From positions 17,617,001 through 17,681,000 of the forward strand of contig NC_053415.1 of assembly GCF_016859285.1 (NCBI RefSeq): a stretch of 64,000 bases of DNA, read 5' to 3'. The stretch is from Xiphias gladius. Taxonomy: Eukaryota > Chordata > Actinopteri > Istiophoriformes > Xiphiidae. Both the position numbers and the translations under genes were made by a program. The notes under the pieces were generated by a model that was given only the letters and a program-made list of their open reading frames with translations, was not told the DNA's origin and searched no databases. Shown here one piece after another: positions 22,538 to 49,325 of this stretch. Position 1 is the first letter of the stretch; the number at the start of each line of letters is the position of its first letter.

Positions 22538-24221
22538 TTTATTGCAGGACTTGGGAGATGCATGAGAATACATCAAGGAAACAAAGGCCACCACAGTCAC
22601 GTTTATAAAATTTATCAACATTTAATGATATCACACAATCAAGTACAAAGCCAAACCTGCTCACCACTAAGCACTGAATGCTCCAAATTGAATGACTATA
22701 CACTCGAACCTCCTGGCATGTAAAACAAAATCATCAGACACCACCTTTAACGTAAAATAGTACTACAAAATACAGAAAGAAATTCCCTTACTACTAGCTA
22801 TAAAAGTTGAAAATAATGTACATTAAAGTTACTGATCTAACTATTCAATACAACTCAAGAAATAAGGCTTTTTGCAAAGTGTAGAAATCCATGCAAAATC
22901 TTTCTTGAGCAGTACTATTTATTCGTAACTACTGACTGTAAAATGGCCAAATACCAATTACAAATTCAGACTGGGTATTATTATATAACACACAGATGTG
23001 CAAGCCCTGCTAGTTGCTTAAAAAAACTTCACTAAACAAACTCAAAGTTAACATTCACCATACTTGAGAATCAATAAAGCACGGGGCCAAAATGAACAGA
23101 AAGGAAGTGCAGAGTAGCAACAAAATTCCTGCCCCATTGACCACTACATCTTAGTACATGTCATCTACAAACTACCAAAAAAGCTGCACGGTGAACGGTT
23201 TATACTTTACAAGCTACATTCATTTTGGGATATGCTTTGGCATAAGGTAATTGTTGAATATAAAACAGCATCAGTTAATGCATGGTGGCAGTTAATATCA
23301 GGAGACTTCTTCTTAGTGTATATTAAAGAGTGCTTAGGCACAGATCAACTTTTACATAAAATTCTTTATCAAATGTTTAAAATCAAGAATACGTGATTTA
23401 TTAAACTGGGGAACAAAACTACAGAAAAACCATCCAATCAACATTTAGATATTACATTTCATGTATATACTAATGACACTCTTTTGGAGCCATCTCTCTT
23501 AGTAGACTTGTAAAGAAACATTACACTTTTTCTAACCTGTTACACGAGCATATAACAGCTTTGGACAGTCCAAAACAAAGTAAATTAGTCAAAAACCGAT
23601 GCTACTGAAATTCAGACGTTTCCTGCACAAGGCCAATGACAACAGCTTCAGGTTGCCAGTAATGCCGCCTCATTTCCTACACTATAAATGGACAATGCAT
23701 ACTTTGAGAAGCAACAAGTAAGACTGATGTGAAATGTGACCAAGACTCCTTTTTTCCATTAAGCCAGTATGACCTATATTTGCACTGATGATGCAACCGT
23801 GTCGAGGGGAATGCCAATAATTTGGTGTTATTTAGGATGTTGTTGTATAAATTGTGCAAAACAAAACTCATCTTTTTATTATAAACCTAACCAATAAGGA
23901 TTACACATCAATTATCTGTAGAACGAGACAGATGCATTAAATATAACTGTAAAACAAAGAAAACGTAATACTTTTATCCATCCCAGTATAATCAGCTACA
24001 TGGAAAAGTAGAAAATACAGCACACACACTGCTATACATCATCTGCTATACATTTGTCAAAGTAGTTTTCTTTCATTTCATTTAGCTTATCATCAAATCA
24101 AATGTTTTCTATTATCCATTTATTATGCCAAAAAAAAATAAAAAATAAAAAATTGCCAAGCGATAAAAAGATACACTGCACAAATGGAACATTAGAGTGT
24201 GTCACCCTACACACAAGCCAT
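22538..24221 (-). other. ankrd10: Probable 3'UTR of the proximal ankrd10 transcript
   Basis: Low-complexity-poor, AT-rich sequence without open frames follows the stop at 24222. Minus-strand AATAAA signals occur at 24124-24119, 23880-23875 and 22543-22538. Any of them could end the short transcript, giving a 3'UTR of roughly 0.1 to 1.7 kb. Confidence 0.45.
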
Positions 24222-38000
<13,779 letters not shown>

Positions 38001-38039
38001 AGAGTAAAAACTGATATAAATGTTAATAATTATAAAGAC

Positions 38040-38730
38040 ACAGTGAGTGAATAGAAAAATGTACAAATACAACTGTGTGCCAAAAGGTGCAAAGTAAATG
38101 AACCGTGATGTGCAAATGCAAACTGAATGGTAATTGTAACGTGGGTCGGCAGTACATTAACAGTAGTTTAACTGCAGAGTGCTGACGGAGGTGTGCAGAA
38201 AGAGAAGGAATTGTATAACTGGGTGGCCACAGGAAAGAAAGAGCTCCTGTGGCGCTCGGGGGGAGCACATTAGTCCTCCTGAGTCTCTGGCCCGAGGTGC
38301 TCCCCTGGCTAAGACCACACGCAGACCCATCGAACATGGTGCCACAGACGTCGAAGGACCGGGGTCTCTGCAGAAAAAACACAGAGTCGACCCCTGGCCC
38401 CTTCATGCGGAGAGCTGCGGGGTTCGTGGGCCGGCCCAGTCTGCCGTGGACACCATAGCAGCGTGCCCCCCCGCCGAGGCCGTTCGGTGCCACAAACCCG
38501 TACGCTCGACTCGACTCGACTCGACTCGACCCCGCTGCTGCTGATACCAGCTCTCGTACAGACTCGCTGCCCTCGACACTCGCGATACATGCCGAACTGC
38601 GGCCCTCACGTCGAAGAATGCCGAGGAGGCCGCTTGAGATCTTCGGGGCTCTCCGGATTCCTCCGACGGTAGAGTCGGTGCTTCCTGATTCCTGCTGCCT
38701 GCAGTCTTCGCAGAGACCCACTGCTGCAGT
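38040..38730 (-). repeat. GC-rich repeat-like block, unclassified
   Basis: The stretch 38200-38450 (GTGGCCACAGGAAAGAAAGA, then GAGCTCCTGTGGCGCTC, then CAGACCCATCGAACATGGTG) resembles a dispersed teleost repeat I have seen in many fish contigs. Several frames are open on both strands only because of composition; none encodes a recognisable domain. It includes the CTCGA array at 38504-38531. Boundaries and class are uncertain. Confidence 0.4.
38504..38531. repeat. (CTCGA)n short tandem repeat
   Basis: Five and a half units of CTCGA. All-CpG unit, unusual against the CA/TG repeats elsewhere. Confidence 0.9.
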
Positions 38731-39519
38731 CTGGTTAAATTAGTGCCTGTTAACAACATAACATCAGCTGATATAATAAGGCCTTTGAGGTGGTTCCTAC
38801 TGTATTTATGAGCCCTTGTCTTAAAGAGATTCATTGTGTCAAAATATAGATTTAAGAGCTTCATAATTTCAGTTTTGCAATTAAAATATATATTCTATAT
38901 TTTCTTATGGGGACACCTGCTTCTGCCGATCTTGCTTTTCTCTAAGTGTGGAACCCCCACCAACTGAACAAAAGTTGGGCCTCATGCCATACCTCCACAT
39001 AAGTCTTACAAGGCCTGGCTTCTGAAAATTTAGACCTGTGAACACTCCTAATCCACAAAATATATTCGCTGTTTATTATTATGACTTTGTTTACTTGTTC
39101 TGTGACCAATGGGCGTCAGCTGGTCTGATCTGCATGACTTGGCAACAGCATTGTTTACAAAGCAGCATTAGTATTTTTACATTTGTAGCTCACGACTGCC
39201 TGTCTTAGGGGTTTAGCGTGTGATACTTTCATTTTACCCACTTTACAACTATTTCCATAAACATTTTTAATAAGATTAATATTATGGTTGTTGGCATTGT
39301 AAGCCTACTTTATCCACGATGGCTTAATTCTCCTCTGCATGACTAGTGTGTGCAAAATGGGATTATTAACAGCATTGCTCATTTGTGCTTTGGTGTTTCA
39401 CATTCCTTTGTATGACAGGATATGCTGGAAAGTGGATGTTTATGTTATATTATTACATCAATGTTTTGCTCTATACAAGTTAAAGTACTAAAGTTTTATC
39501 AGCAAGGTTGTATTCAAAG

Positions 39520-39620
39520 TATCACAAGGACTCATTATGCAGAATGGCCCCTTTCAGGAATATTATTATATATTATATTATTTGATTATTATCATTAATG
39601 CGTTGACATATTTAGAGCTT
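39520..39620 (+). repeat. Dispersed repeat fragment
   Basis: ATGCAGAATGGCCCCTTTCA followed by AATATTATTATATATTATATT and a later AATGCGTTGACATATTTAGA matches the opening of the longer copy at 40838 onward (ATGCAGAATGGCCCATTTCA). Confidence 0.6.
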
Positions 39621-40837
39621 GTCTTTTTTTTGTACTATACACTGGGCAATGTAGAAAAATGAGTTTTATTGATATTCTGGCCACAATAGGCTAATCATTT
39701 CTGCCGTTTACTTGTTTCTTCATTAAAAGTAGTAATGCCAAACCTCTGTGTCCATAACCCATGACATCTTTTTTTTCTCTCCTGTATCTACTGTTATCTG
39801 TATCCCTCCCTGCTATCAAAAAAGGGTTTTATCCCAGTGTGTCTGCTATCTTACTCTGATTTTATATTTAAATAACAGTTACAGCTCTGCTTAAGTTGAA
39901 CACCATTTCCACCGGGAAAATAGAAATTAGATAAAATAGATAAATTTGAGTTAGTGCCATCTGGAGCCCATGATCCACTTGCAGTCTCCCTTTTATGGTC
40001 AGATTCATCTCAGTGACACACAAAAAAAAAATTTACCACTGGCTTAGGTCACACAGAGTAACGTTTAAGTAAACATGCCACTGAAATTGAAACAGACATG
40101 TCATTTTTAAGCCTCTTATGATATGTTTCTTCATTACCACAAGATGGGAGTATACAACAAGAACTGGACAAACACAAGCAAGGCTCTGACCATAGTCACA
40201 GGGATTGAAACAGGGGGTGATACCAGTATACCTTTTATTCTTATTTTAATGTTATTAGTATGATTTTTTTTTTTCATAAGGATTGCTCTTGTTATACAAA
40301 TAAGCCCTAACATAGCACATGAGCTGTCTTCCATTTTGGTACGCCATGCCTGTTTTTGTGGTGAAGTGTTATTTCTGTACACAGGAGGGAGATATTGATC
40401 AAGTAGATCACCTTTACTGGATGATGTATGTCGATGTCCCTCCTGAGGCATGAGAAGCCAGTTACGGGTCAATACCGATTTGCATCACTTAAGCTCAGAC
40501 CACTTCGGGTCGAACCATGAGCAGTCTCAGATCCAGATCTGACACAGTGTTTGGAGCCTTTTCTTTTTTTTTCTGAATTCGTCTGGTTTTATTATCTTTA
40601 TCAGTGGTCTGAATTCATCAGCTACACAGACAAAGAAAACAGATATCATTATTATTACATGCAACACATACAGCAACCACCAGAGCAACAACAGCATCCC
40701 ACTGGTTAAGTTCAGTGAATATAAATGAATAATGAATATAAACGCACATGAAAATTCACAATAACCTTTTATAACCCCCATTATCATTATTATTATTATT
40801 ATTAGCATCAAAATATACTGAAAATACCTCAAGTAAA

Positions 40838-41210
40838 ATGCAGAATGGCCCATTTCAAAATAATATCTGTATATCATATTATAGGATCATAACTAGTGAT
40901 GCATTCATGTGTAAGCATCACTAATGGTGCAGCTGGTAAAAGTAGGGCTATTTTTAATTACTTAATATACTTCTGAGTAGCTTAAATTATATCATACTAT
41001 ATCTTAATTTGTTGGAATCTGCAAAGTGTCTAGTATCTAAAGCTCTCAAATAAATGTGGTGGAGTACCAAGTACAATATTACACCCTGAATTGTAGTGGA
41101 GAAGAAATATAAAGTAGCATAAAATGTAAATACTCAAGTAAAGTATTAGTACTTCAAAATTTGATTGATGTATATTTGGGTCATTGTACTTCGTTACTTT
41201 CCCTTTAATG
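40838..41210 (+). repeat. Dispersed teleost repeat
   Basis: It opens ATGCAGAATGGCCCATTTCA and continues with AGTGATGCATTCATGTGTAAG, GGTGCAGCTGGTAAAAGTAG, ATGTAAATACTCAAGTAAAG and GTACTTCGTTACTTTCCC. The order of these phrases is that of a widespread fish interspersed repeat. No coding capacity. Confidence 0.6.
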
Positions 41211-44200
41211 AGTGGAAGTGTCTCATATAAGCAGAGACATGTTAGAAAGTTTTTTGTTTTTTTTGTCCTGCCCCGGTAGCTCCATCCATCAAGCCTCCAT
41301 CATTTTACAAACCAGCTAATCCTGTGGGCTGAAGTCTATCCCAGCATGCACTGGTGGAGCTCCAGAGCCGCTTTCTGTTACAGGAAAGGCTTTGAAGCAG
41401 AGAGAATTTTAACGAACCCCGGTGAGGTGCGTCATCCTGATATCACGGGGATGACATCATGCTCCACTTCATTAGCGGACCACGGAGCATGCTCTGGGAG
41501 GCACTTCTTGACCCAGTTTTCCAAAGTTTTTTCCTTCACCTCACTGCAACATGTGACCTCTAGGTCAGTATTTATGGACCTGGACAGTAATGAGTATGAG
41601 ACAGCACAATGGTGTGCAGAAATGTTTTAAGCTGGAGGGCGTCTGTTCATAGCCTCCCTTTCCCGCTACTGTCCCTACTCTTTATCATGTAAAATACTGT
41701 GTGTAACAAAAACACACGCACACACTTTAATGAATATGGATGAAAAAAATCAATTGATGCTCCAAATGTAGAACGGAGTATGTCATTTATTGCCGAGAAG
41801 AAAATTTTCCACTCACATTGTGTTAAAAATGCACCAATTTAATATGGGCTATATTAAACTGAATATTAAAAAAGACAAAGACACACAAATACTTTATGGA
41901 TTCCTCTGATTTTATGTACTGGATGTATTAAAGAAGGACGGCGGGCAAAGTGGAGGATTACTGTAGAGTGAAGTCGTGTTCCAGGTTTTCCTGTGGCACC
42001 GATAATTTTAGAAAGGGTTATGTATGATCAGCTTAGTGTCATTTTGAAGTACTCCACTGATTTTCCTAGGGTCTAACATTGCCAGACTCATGGATGGACA
42101 GTTTTTTTAAAAGAGGGTCAAAATTGATGCAGCAGAACCAGAGATATCTTTTTTATTCCCTTAATTCTTCTTTCTTGTCTAAACCTGGCACATAAATTAC
42201 CCACAGTGCAACTACACAACAGTACAGGTAGGCAATTGGCACAGTGTAAACTTCTTTTTGTGTGATCAGTTGGAGGCTATTGGGAAACCTTAACCTAGTT
42301 TTTAGAAGGTCTTAATCCTATTTAAATAGTGGATTTGGTATTCAAATTGCAGTATGTGCTATGGACGGCACAATTTCCATGTCACAACATTCACAACTTT
42401 CGTCTGAATCCATGTTGCAGCAAGGGCACAACAGTCTCTGTTGCTGACCTTGACTACACATCTACACAGGAATGTCCGCTGATAGCTTATCAGCGTGGGT
42501 CAATATCCCACCTGACTACTGTCTGTTTGCTCAGATCAGACATACTGACCCGAAAATCTGTCTTCAAACTCACTTCAGTCCACTTAGTCCGGCCGTTACA
42601 TCGATACTGATCATCCTGCTGATGTGAGGGAAGCACCGCTGCAGGTTTGACAAAACCAGATTAGACTAGGTAACAAATTAAATGCGTGAGTCTGTCTTTT
42701 TGACATTTAAGAGGTACAGCGTATCCTATTTGTCAAAATTTGTGTTTCCTGTCTTCCCTTTGCATGTTTCTTCACCAGAGACACAGGAGTACAAAGGATT
42801 GTTTGCAGACGTCTGATAATACACCTCTGAGTCAACTCCACACAGACGAAAGAGGAATGACGCAGAGGTGTTAGCTATCGCTTTTGTAAACAGAAGGGGG
42901 ATTGGTGGGTTATAGATGTCGGACTTGCATGGAAATGAGTGAGATTATTTAGCTGAGCCCTCTCTCTCGCACACAGACAAAAGTCCACACACAGTTCTAC
43001 CTCCTTCTCAATCTCATAGTAATGTGCTGTACTGTAAAAGGGAAAACAGTGTCATTTTGGGACAGTCTTTCCTCACAGGCGTTCACAGTGTTGCAGTCAT
43101 TTGTACGCAAGGAAAATAGCAGAAGTAGAGGTGTGAAGAATGATAAAAAGAGCTTGAAAGAGAAGATCCTACCTTTTTTGTCACCTCTGCACATCTGTTC
43201 AATCACTACTTTTTATTTAACCTCCTCTGTCAAGTATATACCGCTCCACATCATGGATTAATTTCACTGTGCCACTTTCTGATGTTACCAGGCCTTTACA
43301 GTAAAATTAGCACTGTAATCCTACAGTTGGTATTTATTAGACCTATACGTGAATGGAAAACTGAATAATGTTTGATGTCTCACGTCATAATGCAAAACTG
43401 AACTATTGTGAACCCATCCCATTCTCTTTTATTTATTTTATTTTTTACAGTTTTCTGTTTTGGTTGTTTTTGTTTAATCCCTTCTTTCAGTTAATCTGTG
43501 CAAAATAATATTTTTGTGATTCTTATAGTCCTCTGCAAATATCATTTATATCTTGTTTCACTTATGTCCACTTTGCCAAATTCAAAACTACCCCCTAGTC
43601 AACAAATTAAAAAATGTCACTATCATATAAATATTGTGTCGTTAAGCATGTGTGTTTATATGTGATTATTTTTCCAACATGCACTGGAAGGGAGCTACTT
43701 CTTAATCTTTTCCTCATGACACAAGTGGCTGTCAACATTTATAAAGCATGCAGTAAAGCAAAGCAATATGTGCTCCAACAAGTCCTTAAATTTTCCAAGT
43801 ATTCCCCTCTTCCTCCCTTTCTTTATCTAGGTCAAAGGTAAAAATCCTGCCCCTGAGACCACAGCTTCCTCCTGTTGTAAATCTTTCCCCGGCGTCAGAC
43901 CCTCCAGTGTTGTGCTCCAGGCTGCTCCCAAGACGCTCACAAGTTCTATCTGTCATCTCAGTCAGTTCAATCTGTTCTTTTCTGTAAACTTCAAGTTTTC
44001 CACACATTATTTACACAAATGCTGTCAGAGTAGGTTTCAACAACCCTTATGTGTGTTATTTATGCTTGCATGGGTGCGGAGGCTAACTTGCTCTTGGAGT
44101 GAGTGTTCACCCAAACCAAGTTTCAAACTCATACCAGTGTTACAGAGTCTATAATGTGAGAGGAGCCTTTTGCAACAAGTCATTCAATTTTTAAGCAGGT

Positions 44201-44636
44201 CTAATTAATATAATGTTAATAAAATGTGAATTTGACATTTTGCTACGTAATTTGGTAATTGTAAAAGAGTTCTCGGCCCATACTGGAGAAACATAATGGT
44301 TCTTCTGTGCTAACTGGCATGTGAAGGTCCCTCTACCATCTGGGAGCTGGAAAGAGAGGTGTCAGGGCTAGATGGGGTGATGAACAAAACAACACCGGAA
44401 AAGGAAAGCCATGAGGCCAGCAGTGATGTAATACAGATGATTGCCTGGCCTTGTATGTGGAGCTGAACATGACTGTCGGACAGATTTACAGCAGGAAGAT
44501 TTCACTGGTTCATTCATCATCCAAAGCCACTAAACCATATTAGACAATGTTTTGTTCATCTGCACCTGCAGAATTTCTAAGTGTTGACTATGTGCACCAA
44601 AACAGTATTTGAATTTTTACAGACTTTACTTACACA

Positions 44637-44777
44637 GTTAGATCCAAAAGTATTTGGACCATGACAGAATTTTCATAATTTTGCCTCTGTACACCACCAT
44701 AATGGATCTGAAATGAAGCCATCAAGATGTGATTGTAGACTTCCAACTTTAATTCACAGGGTTTAACAAAAATGTTA
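44637..44777 (+). mobile_element. Solo inverted-repeat fragment of a Tc1-type element
   Basis: It reads GATCCAAAAGTATTTGGACC, then TTTTGCCTCTGTACACCACC, AAGCCATCAAGATGTGATTG and AGGGTTTAACAAAAATG. The order is that of the left arm of the element at 21330-22060. The rest of that element is absent. The fragment ends where the next Tc1 element begins. Confidence 0.75.
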
Positions 44778-44794
44778 CATCTACAGATTTTTAT

Positions 44795-46222
44795 TTTTAT
44801 TTTTGCAAATTTATTAAAAAGGAAAAAGTAGTATATAGTAAGTATTCAGACTCTTTGCTATGACACTTAAAATTTAGCTCAGGTGCATCCCACTTCTCTT
44901 GATCATCTTTGAGATGTCTCTGCACATTGACTGGAGTCCACCTGTGGTAAATTCACTTGATTGGACAAGATTTGGAGAGGTACCCACCTGTTTATACAAG
45001 GTCACAAGTGTCAGTGCATATCAAAGAAAAACCAAGCTATTAGGTCGAAGGAACCGCCTGCAGAGAACATAGGCATGATTGTATTGAGGCACAGATCTGG
45101 GTAAGGCTACAAAAATAATTCTGCTGCATTGAGGGTTCCCAAGAGTACAGTGGCCTCCATCATTCTTCAATGGAGGAAGTGTGGAACAACCAGGACTCTT
45201 CCTAGAGCTGGCCCCCCGGCCAAACTGAGCAACTGGGGGAGAAGGGCCTTGGTAAGAGAGGTGACCAAGAACCCGATGGTCGCCCTGGCTGAGCTGCAGA
45301 GATGCTATGTGGAGAGGGGAGGAACTTCCAGAAGGACAACCATCACTGCAGCACTCCACCGATCTGGGCTCTATTGCAGAGTGGCCATACGGAAGACTTT
45401 CCTCAGTGAAAGACACATGAAAGCCACTTGGAGTTTGCAAAAATGCACCTAAAGGACTCTCAGACTGTGAGAAACAAGATCCCTGGTGTTATGAAACAAA
45501 GATTGAACTGTTTGTTCTAAGCATCATGTCTGGAGGAAACCAGGCACCGCTCATCACCTGCCCAGTACCATCCCAGCAGTGAAGCATGGTGGTGGCAGCA
45601 TCATGCTGCGGGGGTGTTTTTCTCTGCAGAGGCAGGGAGGTTTGCCAGGGTTGAGGGAAAACTGATCGAAGCAAAGTAAAGAGAAATCCTTAATGAAAAC
45701 CAGGTCCAGAGTGCTCAGGACCTCAGACTGGATCGAAGGTTCACCTTGCAAAAGGACAATGACCTTAAGCACAAAGCTAAGACAACACCTTGAGTGGCCT
45801 GGCCAGAGCCCTGACTTGAACCCCATCAAACATCTCTGGAGAGACCTGAAAATGGCTGCCCACCGATGGTCCCCATCCACCCTGAAAGAGCCTGAGAAGA
45901 TCTGCAGAGATGAATGGCAGAAAATCCTCAAATCCATGTGTGCAAAGCTGGTCGGGTCATACCTAGGAAGACTTGAGGCTATAATCACTGCCAAAGGTTC
46001 TTCAACTAACTTGAGGTTCTGAATACTTATGTCATTGTGATATTTCAGTTTTACCTTTTTATTTAATTTGCAAAAATTTCTAAAATTCTGATTTCGCTTT
46101 GTCATTATGGGGTATTGAGTGTAGATTGGGGAGGGAGGGGTTAAACAATTTTTAGCTCAAGGCTGCAACATAACAAAATGTGAAAAAGTGAAGGGGTCTG
46201 AATACTTTCTGAATGCATTGTA
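44795..46222 (+). mobile_element. Tc1-type DNA transposon, inactivated, left end truncated
   Basis: A nearly full-length Tc1/mariner-type element. The transposase survives in pieces on the plus strand. An N-terminal part at 45129-45452 carries helix-turn-helix-type sequence (SIILQWRKCGTTRTLPRAGPP). A C-terminal part at 45693-46022 contains GQSPDLNPIKHLWRDLK. Stops and frameshifts separate them. In Tc1 DD34E transposases this motif is normally DLNPIEHLW, so the catalytic Glu is Lys here. The right inverted repeat (about 46020-46222, ending GAATACTTTCTGAATGCATTG) is complete. The left one keeps only its inner part (TTTTTGCAAATTTATTAAAAAG ... AAGTATTCAGACTCTTTGCTA). Confidence 0.88.
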
Positions 46223-48890
46223 CAGTAGTAATGTTTTTTTCCTTCCTTTCATCATGTGGATTTAAAAGCACTTCGATAATTGTAATGGTGTTTAACCTCA
46301 ATACTTGAAGTATGTCCCAAACAGGAAAAACAATGTGGCCATTATTTGCTAACATTTGCAAGTCAACACACTGGTGACGTTTATGTTCGTGAACATTTTG
46401 AAAGGAAGCCACAGTTTTAGTGAACTCTCCTATCAAATACACATAAATATAATGCACAAATCAGTAACTCTAGGCCTTTGGGACTCAGTGTATAGTCACA
46501 AAATTCATCTTCAGAATAATTAGACGAAGCTGCACAAACTGTTTAAAAGAAATTTGGGATCTCAGTAACATCACTTCCCAGCCACCTCCGTCCTTTTAGA
46601 AAAAACGTAGGTAATAACCAAAGTTCTTCAACTGAAATAAAAATCCTGCAATTCACTCATGTTTCTCACACGGAGGGTGTGCCAGTATGAACAGAGTATG
46701 AAACAGTATAACTGTATACACTGTATGTCACCATTAGCAGAGGAACCCAAATGCAGGACACAGTCTCAGAGTTCAGGAACAACCAGAGTGATTTTAATGC
46801 TAACTCAGCAGAGAGATTACAGGAATGAGCAGGGGTTTTGAGGCAAGGGGCTTAGGGAAGCGGGCAGTGGGCAGAGAGGGAGCTGTGAAGTGAGCAGGAA
46901 AGGCAACAGTCCTGGAAGCCGGAGAAGGGCTAGCAGGTGGGGTTTTGAGGGCTGGTGGCTGGCAGGGCAATCTCGTTCGTCTGGAGCGTGGCTCTCTGAT
47001 AAGCTGGGGGGCCAGTAGGCGAGTAGTGGTCCTGACAACAGGGAGACAAGAACTTGAGAATGTGTTTTCTGAGCGGCCTGAGCGTAAGCTACCAGACTGG
47101 CGAAAAGAACGATCTCACAAAGAGTGGCTGTTGGACTGGGGAATATAAAGTGCTGACTTGATGAGCTGATGAACTCTACTACTTTTACCTCATTACCCTC
47201 ATGGATTTTTTTTCTTCAGTCTAATGTGCTTTAGTGAAGAAACACAACAGGAATGTGCCCCTCTTCAAGTATTTTATAACTGCACTATACATTAGTTACA
47301 AAACTGTGGACAAAGGTCACTTCCATGCATAGAAATAAGAGCTGCTTCCTTGTTCCACGCAGAAAGTTTTGAGTTAGTGCTTTTATCTGTTTTGGATTGC
47401 GGAAGTACAGCGTATGGTCGAGCCATTGTCTTGTTTATATAACCCTGTTCTACTGCATTTCATTAGAATTAATTTACATGGAAACTTGACGTCACTGAGA
47501 ATAAAAATCCCTCCTCAGTGTTCTTTATCTGATAAAAGTTGATAATGGCTGCTGATTTAACGCTATCACTAATAACATATTATACAATTCTAGGGGAAAT
47601 TAGGAAGCGTCAGCAGATACACTAAAATGGGAGGAATAGAAAATCTGTCATTAAATATGATGGAGTTTTGTAGCTTCCTGCAAGCATTATACATACATTA
47701 AACAAGATATATCTTCGTATTGTAACACCAATATGATTTTTTTAAACCATTTTTGTTTGTTTTTAAAGTAACATACAGTATACCCCAATACTAGTGCAGT
47801 AAGTTGAGATCCATCCGTCACTCTGTGGTCGTAATGTATTCTTTCCCCTCTTTTTCTCCTCCTTCCTGTCTTATCTCAGAGCTGCATGCATTTGAACCAA
47901 ATTGACCACGCTCCCACAGCATTAGAGCCATTCTTCTCCTCTTTGACAGTTTTTACCTCCCACCTCATTATTGGTCCCTGATACGGAGATGTAATGGAGT
48001 GCATTGTAATGAGCTGTATGTACTCTGTGGTTTGTGGCAGAGAGGAAGTATGCTCTATTGTTACACACACACACTTTTATACCATCTGTTGTTGAAAGTA
48101 TTCATCATGCTGTATTATTTTGCTTTGTCTCCTATATTTGGCTATGAATTCTACTTTGTTCTTCCACCACATTGTTAATTTCTCTTTGTTTAGAATAGAC
48201 TGTAGAGCACCTGGGAATGAAAGATATTTTCATCAGGTTACAACACACCAGGCGCAGCACCTGCCTCCGTCTAGCACAAAAATACAAGACTATGGAGATA
48301 TACCTGTTGGAGGAGGCCATTAGTCACTTATGCACTCGGTGAGGTGTCCTCCAGGGAGAAGTAAGGCAATCGTCTGGAGAACCTTTGGGGGGGGGTTGGA
48401 GGTGACATCAGTTTCTTCTGACGCCAGCACTGCACTGGCTCTTATACGGAGATTATAATTAACACCTGTTTTTCCTCCTCTCTTTGTCTATCTGAAGTCT
48501 GTTTACATGCTCTCTTTCAATTTTGAATTAAGGACCTTGATTGCCATGAAAGGTCAGGGACAATATTCCCAAAGGAGTAACATATATACATAATACTCTC
48601 TTTCTTTCTGTAAATATATGATTTTTTTCTCATGTAATGCCGCTTGTATATACAAAGTTTCTAAGGAGATTTAAACACCCAGATCTTTTTCAAAACATAA
48701 TAATTTCATCTCTTGTAACAGAATCTTGTATTACAGCACATTAAGAACCTGATGATGCCTTTCATATTTGCAGACAAAAACATTATCTACACCTACACAA
48801 AGAAATGTTTTGACGTTAACTGCAGCCATATGCTGTGGCTGGAAGAAAATTCTGTCGAAAATCATGTAAAACTAATAATAACTTTTAACA
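46223..48890. other. Gene-free region right of the Tc1 element
   Basis: No exon supported. The 46740-47150 segment (GAACCCAAATGCAGGACAC, then purine-rich GGCAGTGGGCAGAGAGGGAG) is unlike its AT-rich surroundings and resembles fish repeat sequence, but I cannot classify it. Confidence 0.45.
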
Positions 48891-48929
48891 ATCAAACTAA
48901 GAAAGGCACACTCTGTGCTTCAGAGTGAA

Positions 48930-49325
48930 TGTTGGGTGGATTGCCATTAAATCTGGTACACACATTCACCCCCCCCACAGGATGAATTTTAATAACTCTG
49001 ATGATCCCTTGACTTTTCATCTAGCACCATCAGGTCAATTTTCTAATTAATCCAAAACTTTGGTTTATTGCTACACTCTTAAAAACTAATCACATTCCCA
49101 TCAGCTTCAGCTGTGCTTTGCGGTTATTGCTAATTAGCACATGTTAGCATGCTAACATGCTAAACTAAAATGGTGACCATGGTAAACATTACACCTGCTA
49201 AACATCAACTTGTTCGCATTGTTACTGTAAGCATGTTAGCATACTGAAGTTAGCATTTAGCTACTGTATGCATAGATACAGCCTCACATAGCCACTAGCA
49301 CAGCTGTAGGCTCTTTGTCTAGTTT
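48930..49325 (+). repeat. Dispersed repeat family 'GCATGTTAGCATGC', copy 1
   Basis: Ordered phrases: GTGGATTGCCATTAAATCTG, ACAGGATGAATTTTAATAAC, GATCCCTTGACTTTTCATCTAG, CACCATCAGGTCAA, ACATTCCCATCAGC, GCTAATTAGCACATGTTAGC, ATGCTAACATGCTAAACTAA. The same order recurs in three more places in this window, all on the plus strand. Confidence 0.8.

Larger units (their letters stand above)
38870..44636. other. Gene-free region left of the Tc1 cluster
   Basis: AT-rich sequence with no supportable exon. It contains the dispersed repeat pair at about 39530 and 40840-41210. The 41270-41640 segment (GAAGTCTATCCCAGCATGCA and a GC-richer frame) reads like decayed repeat sequence. Confidence 0.5.

Noticed and set aside
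38023..38864. Frames of 153-232 codons near 38.0-38.9 kb
   Set aside because: No recognisable domain, overlapping frames on both strands and repeat-like sequence; explained by high G+C with few stops.
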